Notes under the pieces: model-generated
Databases searched by the model: none
What the model was told of the DNA's origin: nothing
What the model saw: only the letters and a program-made list of their open reading frames with translations
Part shown: piece after piece, positions 20,717 through 32,700 of the stretch
How the letters are laid out: each line of letters begins with the position of its first letter
How positions within the stretch are numbered: the first letter of the stretch is position 1
Assembly: GCF_014851395.1 (NCBI RefSeq)
Contig: NW_024041039.1
Location: forward strand, 6,193,277 to 6,257,276
Reading direction: 5' to 3'
Length of the DNA stretch: 64,000 nt
Origin: Micropterus salmoides
Taxonomy: Eukaryota > Chordata > Actinopteri > Centrarchiformes > Centrarchidae
Made by a program: the position numbers and the translations under genes

Positions 20717-23700
20717 CTGTTGAGCAAGAGAAATATGAAACATCAGTTTTAGCCACTAGAGTACTTATCACAAAGGGTCTGAGATGACAACTTGAAGATA
20801 GTTACAGGGATGACATCAGATTCGATGGCTGGTTCAGTCTCTATAATGTCCGGTTTGCGTTTCAAGCAGAGCTTCACTTTGTAAGCCTGAGCGTGCTCCA
20901 GAATTTGAATGGCATCCTCATATGACACATTGTCAAAATACACCGTGGCACTCAGAATCTGATCACCTGTGTAAACAAGAGCAAAGTATTACAGAAGCAC
21001 GTAGATAAGAAGGCTTTTGGTCTATGAAACTGTTTAATAAATGATAAGTCTTAGACTCTGTAACTTAATCTTATAAAGTTTCTTCAGTTAAAGTACTGTA
21101 AAGTGTGATTTATACTTCTGCGTGGAATCAAAGGCGTAGCCTCTGCGTAGCCCCGTACCCTACGCTGTAGCTTACGCTGTAGCTTACGCTGTGCACCTCC
21201 TCAAAAATGTAACTACACATCGAGGCGACGCGGACTGTAAGAACTGTGATTAGTCGACTGGGCAGCCTCGCAATGCCTCCAAACCGACAGGAAGTCCCCG
21301 TGCTTTGAAGTAAATTTTACTAGCAGCCAAACCAGCGGCTGTAACAAGGTGGATCAATATATTTGACCATCACAACCCGAGCAAACTAGCGTAAATGCAT
21401 GATTTATACTCCTGCGTCGGGTCTTTGTGCGTGGACCCGACGCAGGAGAATAAATCACGCTTAATGGTCTGTTTGTAGTTTTTAATGGGATGTTGTTTAT
21501 AGGTGTTGAAATTTGTAAATAACAAATAGATTTTCCAATTAACCTAATTAGAAACTTTGTTAATCCTACATTTCATACTCGTATCATTTGAAGCATGTTT
21601 AGTTTTCAATGTAATGTAAAGAAAATATGACTATAATTGTTTCTCATTTCCAACTGCTATTTTACCTTCCTTCAGTTTCAGACTTTTTGAGGCAGGTGAC
21701 TCTGGTACCACCTCCTTAATGAAGATCCCCTCTTTCCCACCTCCACCATAAACGAGACCTTCTGAACATCCATCTTTGGCTGTTTTCACTATCAACCCAG
21801 ACTCAGGGCTATGAACTTCCTGCCAACACATCAAAACAGATAGGATAAAATAATTTTACCTTAAACTGTGGTATTTATCCCCTGCTGCAGCACAGCCTGA
21901 AGGGATTCACAGATACAGTACAGAGAGGAGAAGGTGGGAACGTCTCACCTTTAGTTTACTCATCTTTGGAGTTGAGCGCTTTTCAAACATGGACCCAAGC
22001 CCAGACTTTTTAGTTTTCTTTCCACTCCCACTTTTGTAGTGTGGGTCATGCTCCGCTTCACACTAAAAGGAAAATAGAAAGAATATTGTTTAATTATAAC
22101 TAAACATGATACTGAAAAAAAAAAAAGAAAACTGTTGCAGTCAGAGCTTCAGCCTTATTTGAACAAAAAAAGGCGACAGATATGTTTGATCAACAGGCTT
22201 TGAAAGTATTTGCGCTGAGAGGGTTCATACATGGGAGTAGCTGAGTCTGTATCATTATTGCAACAGTAAACAAAACAGAGAGCCCATCTTACATCACACT
22301 GTTGACTGGACACAAATACTGTGTGTGTAGTGGGTAAGTGATATATTGTTCCTTTAAATTCTGAATTTGTGCACTCAGTGTACAAATTATATCCACATGT
22401 TTAAGATCAAAATAAATTTGTATTAAATCCAAGCTGTCTATACTGGGAGTGCAGAGGAGAAAAGAACAAATGGCTGGATGATGGTGATAATTTAATAACT
22501 TAATTCGAGGGAACAAATTGCTACATTGATGGAACAGTTTATAAAACATTGCGCACTGCCTAGCAGGCTTTGTACAACAAACTATAGCATTGTTAGCAGG
22601 CTGTGGCTACTTTAAAGTTTTAAAGTAGGAAAAAGAGCCAATAGAACGTTTTCTTCCATCAAAGGTTTAATTTAAATGTTTAAACAAATTTTTGAGAGTG
22701 GCAGCCAAGCACAGTAACTCACCAAACATAAATACAGTTCTCTGTTAACAGCACCATGTAGTTTAGGACTGTTCTGTGTTAGCATATGCACATTGTGGTT
22801 ACGATTTCAAAGTAATCGTGATGTATGATTTCCATTATATACAATTCCAATTATTATTTTATTTCTACGTATTTGTAACATTTAAGTGTGGGAGCTTCAT
22901 GTGGAGCAAACACTGATGCAGTCCAGTTAAAGTCTTTGTCAATATCACTAGCCTTTGTTTTAGTGATCCTCACTTTTAGATTTTAGGGCATGCATACTGT
23001 AGCTCTGCATAAGCATAAATGAGCTAGATGCACAAGCTTGCTTCTCTTGAACACAAGCTTGTTTTTCTAACTTAATTTGTCTACAGCTTAAACAAAATAG
23101 ACTGCATGACTAAGTGTTATTACAAGTAACCAGGTTCAAGTTTTCGGGGTTAACCCTGGGTTTTCAGTACTACGAAGGTGGTTCACTTTTTACCATGGTA
23201 ACTTATGCTGAATGGCTAACCTGCTCCGGAGCAGGTTATGTTCCAGATAAGAGATCAACTCTATGAAAACGCCGTCTACTGACCAATCAGCTCTCTTGGA
23301 AAATGACATCTCCATCTGTAGAAAATCCCACCCACTGTTTTATAGGCTGCTTTTATGTTTGTGGCGGTGTTGTGGAGAAACTCTTGACTCTGAGGTCAAG
23401 GGCAAATGGACTTTGCTGAAGATACTAGAAGACGTTTAGTCCCTCATCCAAGAGACTTCTTCAGTTCTGACTGGGATAGTAATTGCTCCTGGCTGTGGTA
23501 AAGACAGTCGTCATGGTCGTTAGACCACACGTGGCCGAGTCTGAACGACCATCGTTAGTATCTTCACCTGAGGCCAAGTGGTTGTCAACGCTTGTTGAGT
23601 TGCCTGGGAAGTGATGAAAGGACAGCATTGTAAGTGGTGGCGTAGACCCCCCCTCTGTTCAACGAGGGCATCTCATCCCGGGGGTTAATGGCTTTCTTGA

Positions 23701-26700
23701 CACCTCTTTCAAACCATCCATCTTCTCTGTCTAAAATGTGCACCTGGTGATTCTCAAACGAGTGTCCTCTGTCCTTCAGATGTAAAAAAGAGTCTTGACC
23801 TGAGGAGTTGGCCCTCCTTGTTGCTTTTCTTGTGTTTGGATGTGCGGCCTTTGGGTTGTACCAGCCTCTGTCTTAGCGTGTTCTTGGGTTTAAAAAAACA
23901 CAGGTTGTGGTGTTTGTTGAAAATCCTCCTGAGTTTCTCTGATACTCCAGACACATATGGAATCACAATGTTGTTGCGTTTGACCTTCCTCTCCTCATCC
24001 CCCGTAGTGTTGGTCTTCTTCCTGGATTTTGTTTTCACAAAGGTCCATTTAGGGTATCCACAGGCTCTCTGGCTTCTGCTCTTGTTGGTATGTGGTCCGC
24101 TCTGTGGTGCAGGGTTCTGATGAATCCTAGCTTGTGTTCTGTAGTGTTACAGTTTGCTCTTCGTTTGTAAAATATGACACTCTGATGCCAGTGGACTTGT
24201 TCATGTCTGTGATTGGTTATCTGCTGCTAACACCGCCTCTTTTATGTTAACGCGCTCTTGGCCGGATTGGGAAAGCCTGGAATGACTTACCGAGTTGATA
24301 ACCAGCTTCGTGGTACCGCTTATCCAGACCGCGATTGTTAGGGTTAGTTAAGCCAGATAACTAAAAGATATCCTGGGTATGTTGAACTCACTTTGTGGTA
24401 CAGGCCCCTGGTTTCTCCCTGTAACCTGGTTTGTTGTGTCTGTGTGTTACAACATAGTGGTATGTTGGTGCTCTGTACCTCTTTGTCACTGTCTGTGTAT
24501 TTTTCGGTTTCAGGATACTCCTCGACGGGGGATGATCCTTGAGGGCGCGGCCTCTCTCCCTCTGTGAACTGAGATGGCTCGTCACATATCTGCGTGGATA
24601 TAAGGTCAGTAAACAACGAAAACAGTCACATGGTCTTTTTCCAAAACAGTGTTCATTTCAAATAGATACCATGACATTTGAGTCAGTTTAAATCTGACAT
24701 CATGCATCTGCCTAAACAGCATCTCCTCTTCTTCAGCCATGTTAAAACTCGTGAATTTGCGCTTCCAGCATGAACCATAAAGCTGTCGATAAAACTGGAT
24801 CACAAGTAGTGTGATAACACCTTGCCATGCCAAATGTAGCACTGATTGGGTGTTTGGCTGTTTAATAATTGTCACATTAGTTGTGTGTTTCCAGGGATGG
24901 CAATGTTGGCCGGTCTGTCAGTCCAACACTTTGGCCCAGAGCAAAATATCTTAAAAAATAATTTGATTTATTCCCTTAAAATTTATTACAGACATTAATG
25001 GTCCCCAGAGGATTAATCCCAATGACTTATCAATCAATGACTTGTTTTAAACATGGGCCTTCGGATCAAGAAGCTCAAGAAAAGTAAAGTGTGCCAAATT
25101 TAGAAGGGTACAGCTGTTAATTCACTATTTCAGACATATTTAATAATCTTTTAGGTAGATATACGGATCAGACTCGTTATCAGATATACCTATAAGTAAT
25201 TTGGAGTAAGGCCAAAAAAGATGATACAGACATCCCTGGTGTATACTTTTTTTTTTAAATTGTGAGACACAACATACAGACAAAAACAAATAATAAATAA
25301 AAATAAACATAAATACATGACAACAATAACAATAGTATTAACAAAGTTAATCAATGCATAGACTTAATGTTTTCTGTTTTTACATATTGTTTTTGGGGCG
25401 GCTGTGGCTCAGGAGATAGAGCGGGTTGGCCTTGGGCAAGATACTGAACCCTGAATTGCGGCTGTTCCGCCAGTGTATGAATGTGTGTGAATGTTAGTTT
25501 CTGTTTGAGCACTTAGGCTCAGTGTATGAATGTGTGTGACTGGTGAATGCAGATGTAGTTTAAAAGTGCTTTGAGTGGTTGAAAAGACTAGAAAGGAGCT
25601 ATACAAATACAGAGCATTTACATTTTTCTGTTGATTGAAGCCCTTCAGTGACTGATAAAGAAATCAAACGGAATGACAATAAATAAATAAATTAGTAATT
25701 TCACTGTCAGTCACAGTGAAGTCACTCACTGAGTCGTCCTCTGTACCAGGCTCTGGTGCTCTCAGCCTCCGACCAGCTCCTGTTTACACACAAAAAACAC
25801 CTGATATGACATCTTCTTATCGTAATAATATTTTTATAAACAGTAGAGCTTCATTTCAACAGGCTTCGCGAGCACAAGTACTTAACGTCATCTAAAAAAA
25901 TATGTTGCCCTTTCCATTAGGTAATGTTAGCAGCACCAATCACAGAGCAGCTTAACAAATTCCACTGAATAAATAATGTTGTTTAATGTCATTTTACATG
26001 TACAAACACAGCAAATAAAATGCATTGAACAAGAAGTATGTAATTATTTTATTGTACAAAACTATGTCAGTAAACAATACAGTCTGCACAGTACAGAACA
26101 GAAGATTAGCACTGGCGTTTATATCTATTTTTTAAGCAGTAAGCTGAGACTTCTACCCAGTCTGACTCCTAGCGTTTGTTTTGGGGCTCAGAGAGACTGG
26201 AGCCGGTGATGAGACTATTTAGAGTTCTTCCTGGCAATAATTCCCCCAGGGACCCGCTGCCTCCTGCATCTGTTAAGTGATCCTTATCGATCTACAGATT
26301 TGATTCTGCAGCCCATCAAGGCTGCCAAAAAGGGAAAGTCTGATTCCATTTAAAAATGGTTAGTCAGATTATTATTATTACCAGCTCTGACAACTACTCT
26401 GTGTTGGATTTGATTCCATTTTAAACTATGTCTTTATTCAGGCCATATTAATAGGTTCATTGTATCAGGATTCATATTTGGAGATATCGTCTATTTGTTC
26501 ATAGTTCTAATGTTTGGGTTAAAATAATTTTAAGTTTGCGTTTATGTAGGCTTAACGGTTGTGGAGAAAGCACATTGCTCTGACCACATCTCCACATCTG
26601 CAGTGGTTTTAGATCCTCATTGGTCAATAAATTCATGTCATCAAGAGGCCACTGATCAGCAGATGTTATGTTATCAGTAGAAATTAGTAATGAATAGATG

Positions 26701-29700
26701 CAGTTGTATTGGTTCAATTGCGGATAAAATGTTTTTGGTCTTTGAGCAGCTGATTAAACTTTTTCTGCTGAGTGATAGCTGATACATTATAAAACTAAGA
26801 ATGTAGTCTTTGTAAGTCTTAATAAAGCACTAAAATCCTCAACTTAAATCAATGAATTTAAGCCAAAAGTGTTTAATGTTTGAACCTGCAACACTGGATG
26901 AGAAGGTCTGTAGTTAAATTCTTTCAGGGTAACAGAGCTCCCAAAAGCAATTAACAATCCAGTAAAGTTAATCAGTGGCCACTTTACAAAAACATTAAAT
27001 TAATAATCAAAATAGTTGTGTGTATGCTCTGTGTGCCAATACACTCGTTTGGGTCCAGAAGTAGTTCTAAACAGATTTTTATGGATGATATTCTTTTTCT
27101 CTTGTTGTTAAAAGCATCTCCTCTGTATCAAAACAGCTTCTACACATAGAGGCTAAAACTTTGAATTAAACAAACTTGCACAATGTGCACAGTATATAAC
27201 ATATATACTGCTGCACCATAGTTTCTCAACTAACCACCACAATGACACCCCACCCACTGCCCTAATGCATGTCATGTGAAGAGGTTTAACTGCCTGTGTC
27301 AGTCTCTTATCTTCTAATGCACTTAGAAGACAATTATGGCAAGAGACTCATTGTATAAAAACCTCCTACTGTATCAGGGTGTGTTGCTGCCTCAAGGTTG
27401 ATCATTCAAGAGAGTTAGAAAAGCTATCAAATGACATATTATATTGATTTTTCCTTACTGGTACTGAAAAAAAAATACCTGAAACACAACCTGCACTGTC
27501 ATCATATACATATATTGCTCTGACACAAGGATCAGAAATAACACCAGAGGAGATTTATCCAACAGAAAGGCAGATTCACAGCTCTGAACACACCACAGTC
27601 TGGAGTCTCTACTTCTGCCTGCATATGAACTCAAGTCTCCTATGAATGCTTATCATAAAGTCATAACCATCTGTCTGTTCAGGTTTGAGTAACAAAAAAC
27701 TCTCAGAATTTCAAATACAGAGCCCATTCTGTGAAATCAAACAGCACACCTACCTGCTGCTGTTGTTAGTTCAACACCTGGAAATAAAACAAGGTGTTAA
27801 TAACACGCTGTCCAAACTGTCCGTGAGTGTGACTGCCAAAATGCCCAAAGTAATTTGTTCAGTCTCAGATGGACAAAGGAGGCGGGACACTTTTAGGTTG
27901 CAGCATACCTTGGGTGTCACTCCCAAATTGAATAAAGTGGTTTCTACAGGTCCTCGTGGTGACTTTTGTTCTGAGACTTAACTCTTTGCACCACATATTC
28001 CTTAAAATAACTTTACATTTAATAATCTTAATAAACTAATGAAGGTGAAGACCACCCTACTTGTCAAGTCCACCTTAAACAACACATTTTGAACAGTTTA
28101 ATTTATAAAATAAAACGTAAATTAGTGGAACCACTAAAACTTACAGAAGGCTTTTTCCACTGCAGCAAAAAGTAACTGAGAAACGTAATCAGTCTTTCTA
28201 CATTAACAACCCAATAACAAACCATTCCTGTAATAAGTCCTTTAAAATATCAATGATATGGGCATTTTTTGTAAGTCTTTTGGTAACTTTAGTTGAGATT
28301 AAAATATCTAAACAGCTATTGGATGGAATGACAAATTGTACAGGCATTCATGACGCTGAGTCCTACTGACTTGAGATGCCTTAACTTTCCCTCTAGAAAA
28401 ATGTGTTTTGGTTGGTAGTTTAAAGGGTAACTTCAGTGTTGTTTCAACCTGTACCTTATTTGCTCATGTTTGTGTGTCTGTGTGACTAATTGGGGACAAT
28501 TTCTTTTTAAACTGGTCTAGTATTGAGATATGAGCGCACTGCAGACAGGGCCGCAACGTAATCCTTGCCACTGACTGGCTCAGATGTTATTGTAAGTGTC
28601 TGACAACATTATGGAAAGGATCCCTACAGAGAGAGACCTAAACCCCTTTGTTTAACAAGAAACACTCGCTATATCACTCTCATCAAAGCCACTAGACTCC
28701 TTTGATAAAAACATTCATTTTACCTCACGGGAGTTGCTGGTCTACTGCTGCCTCGGTCGGTTAGTTTGTGTTATTGTGTGACATTGGTATTTTGCACACA
28801 ATTACACATGCAAACTATAACCGATCAAGGCAGCGGTGGACCAAAGAGGTAAAATAGAGCTTTTGTCAAGGGAATTTGGTGACGGAGAGCGTTATTACAA
28901 CAGTTTCTGGTTAAACAAAAAGGATCTTACACTGTAGGGATCCTTCCATTATGTTGTCAGACTCTTGTAATAACAATCTGAGCCTGTCAGTGGCAAAAAC
29001 GAGCACTTTTGTGGACTTTGATTAATTTGAGTACTCCGCAAGAATTGCATTGCAGTACCTGTGCCACTGCTGTCAACTGCAGCACGCTCGCTCAGTACTG
29101 GACCAATTTCAAAAACATACACACAGAAACATAAGGAAATAAGGTTGAAAAATGCTGAAGTTACCCTTTAAAGTCTATCTCCAGTCTTATCTTCACATCT
29201 GGACAGTACACACAAGATGCAGTTGAAACCGTAACCAGCTGTAGACCTATCACTTTATGCATCAGTCCCCTTGCACAAAAAACTTTCAAATATGTTAAAT
29301 GTGCTTCTTTAAACAGGTGAAAGACACGCTGAAAGAGAAGTATGTATGTTTCAGCCATAACAAGCTGATTAGATGGAGGAGACACACCTAGAAACAGGAA
29401 GCAGTTTGTCATTGAAGGAGTGAGATGGAAAAGAAAAGTGTGGAGGTTTTGCAGAGATATTGATATTCAAGTCTGACAACTGTGTTACATCTCATAAAAT
29501 GTTTTTCACCGAGTTTCTGAGAAACTATTTCTTGTTTTACACAACTTGTTTTGAAAGTGGGTTTACAGCTGCACCTTTCCATTTAGCGGTAAATTATTTA
29601 CAACAAAGTACAGTGTCATATTTTAAATTTAATTGTATACTTTGCTGTGGTGCAAGGAGGCGTGACTGATCCAGTGTGTCTTCAAGAAGTTAAGCTGAAC

Positions 29701-32700
29701 AGAATTAGATAGATTTATTAAATTAACCAGAGAGCCTGGGCTCTTCAAGGCAGAAAACTGTCGTGTCGTGTCTCAAGTACACAGCTGCTGGAGTAGTCAG
29801 TAGGCATCAATGTGTGTAGTGAGCTTTATAGAGGATCATGACTATTAGTATGTCTTATGTTAGTCACCACTTCATCCAGGCGGATGTTCAGTGTTCCTTC
29901 CCCAATAACTGGCAGTGCACATGTAGAAACCTCCTTTCTCAAATATTTGTCATGTGGGCGCTGTGGAGGGCCTGATAACAACTCTCACTGCTCAAATTGT
30001 CTAAATAAAATCATATAGTAGACCTATTTACTTGTTTGACGTGTCATAGATCAGATATTGTAAATATTCATAAAGCTGTAATATTCTAATTTGACTTTGA
30101 TGGCAATATTCCGCAGATGTAAGCACAAGCGGTTGATGCTGAAGTCTTTTGTGGTGCAGATCCTGCATGATTCATATTTGGGTGCAACTGCAGCTCTGGA
30201 TTTGGGTGTGGCTCATCCTCATGCTTGTGCTGATAAAGAATGAGGCTTATAAACTACAGCGAGTCTGCGACCGTCTGCTTTTAAACAACACTAATGTGGG
30301 CAGTTAAACTCATCTGTCGTGACACAATGCTATGTCAGTGAACCTCTCATACGCTCACCTGTTGTCATTGATTCATATCACAAGATCTTACATAAACAAA
30401 AACTGTTCTAGAAATATAAATAGGTTTGTAGATTTACTCTTGAAAAACTTATCTGAACTTATCTGTACTGTGTTAGTTGCCTTTCCTCATCTCTTACGTA
30501 ACCACCTTCTGCTCCAGTTTATGTTTCCTGTTGAAAAGCACCTGGAAGGCTCCCTGAAGCTCCCTTCTTCACTAAACTAATATAAGGTTATGCAGCTCAT
30601 TATTTGTGCTCTTGGATTTGGATTCAGCTCAAGTTTTGTGTAATAGACAGACACAAGCTCCTTTCACTGGAAGGCAGTTTCTTTGGATCCAAGTTATAAT
30701 AAGATTTGAGTGAAGGGAAAAAAACAGAATTAGATTTTCTACATGGGTTGTATGAACATGAGACTGCAAAAGCGTATGCTTTCAATATATTAATTTGCTG
30801 CAGCGAGACTTAGCACAACTCTGGAATTCGTATCTTAATCGGCCTGTTTTCCCACGAATGCGATTACAGCAAAAACACTGAGATATAATATTATTTCAGG
30901 TCAGCAACCTACACCTGGGTTGGACTGTGTTTGCAAACACTTCTTAGTGTTTGTTTTGCCTCACATGCCTGCAGCACCAAGTGACTTAAACGTGATTTAT
31001 TTGAGGTACTTGAATTAAGTTGTTTAATTTGTACAAAAAAAAGATAGATTTATTTTTAATTTCACTGATGATACCTTTTAGCTTGTAAAACCATGTTAAT
31101 AGAGTCTATATAACCTGCAGTGTTTTTTTTCATTTAAAGCACTTATGTTTTTAAAAATTGATTTCAAGCGACTCCGTCTGGGTTTAAGTGTTCTATAATG
31201 GACTAAAAGATGTTTCAGAGGTCTTCAATCTATGACAAAACATGAAAATCTCAGTGAAAATTGATTAAATACAAAAAAGAACAAAACTGACAAAAGCAAA
31301 CGTCTGTTTAAACTTTTGGTGAGCCTGGAGCCCCAATTGGTCAAACAAAAAGTATAAAATAACATCCACCTGGCTGATGCTCCAATCAGGTTAAAACAAA
31401 TGCTCTGATTAACTCTTTTCAATAGCTACACTTACAAACTACTCAAGGGTGTGATATTGATTTAAGAGCAGGAATTGTCTGACTGAGGCTGATGGTTCGT
31501 AATGTATTGGGATCGTCTGCTTTCGGCTCCACTGCCGAGCAGCTCAGCCACTCTGTCTGGCTCCCATCCTAGCAGTAAGTTGAGCTCTCTCTCTCTCTCT
31601 CTCTCTCTCTCGCTTCTTATCTTTCTGACCTTGAGCATCATCTGAAGCCTCTCAGAGCTACACACACCTCTCCATACCTTAATGCAGATATAATTAAAAG
31701 CAGCAGCAGGGGTAAATGAGGACAATTGAGGGAAATGGAAAGAGGCAATGTGGAAACACAGCCAGTATTATTTTTATATTGTACCATATTAATGGTTTAC
31801 CAGACAGCAGATCATCAACATCAACCTGAGCACTTGCCTCAACATAAACTAACACAAGCTACAACAATAATATGTCTTTAATATTATTTATCACATTGCA
31901 AATACCAGTAAGAATCTTTTTGGTTTTCTCCTGAATCCTATATCATCTGTCATGATGCAGCGATTTCTTTGGCTCATTTTACAGTTTGACTTACTCCTCC
32001 TTGGTAAGAACACCCACAATATACCGGAAGACATCCACTAACCGTAAACAACTGATTCAAGATTACAACCAATTTGCAAAAGTTTCACACAAATTGCGCG
32101 ACTATGTTTTGTGCATACATACCTATACGTGATTGGATATGGTGCGTTTACATGGCGTGCATATATTGAATTAAGTTAGAAGATCATCAACATCAATTTG
32201 ATGTAACCATGAAGATAAGATCTGATTCCATTAAACCCTAGAATTAAAATAGTGAAAAATGAATCCTGGGATGTGTCAAGCTTAGGTTTTAGAGCTTTCA
32301 GCATCCTAAACTTTGAGAAGTTTCATTATTCCTCAGGTTACTACAGTAAAACTGATGCAAGGTTACAGATAGTAACGCTTCCCGATTTCACAGCTGCACC
32401 TTTAAAGCTTAGATCTGGGTGCCAGTGAAGGTATTGTTAATTTTAGGACTACTTCTGTTCCCACATTTCATCTCCCTTTTTCATCTTTACCCCGAGGAAG
32501 TTTATCCTTAGCCACTATTTTAGCTGATATCTGCTTTGCTAACTGAGTGTGTTTGCCTTTCAGCCTCTGCTTCAAAGACACAGCAGGAGGGAAACAGGAG
32601 ATGTGCAGAGCTGCCTGACATCCTTGATGATGACATCTTCAAACACTCCCCTGCACTCTGCAGACACACCCAGCACTCACTGCAGGTTAGCAAGACAACG

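Noticed and set aside
25384..25460. Functional tRNA gene
   Set aside because: The A-box-like start is part of a SINE with its typical body and tail. No complete cloverleaf is evident.
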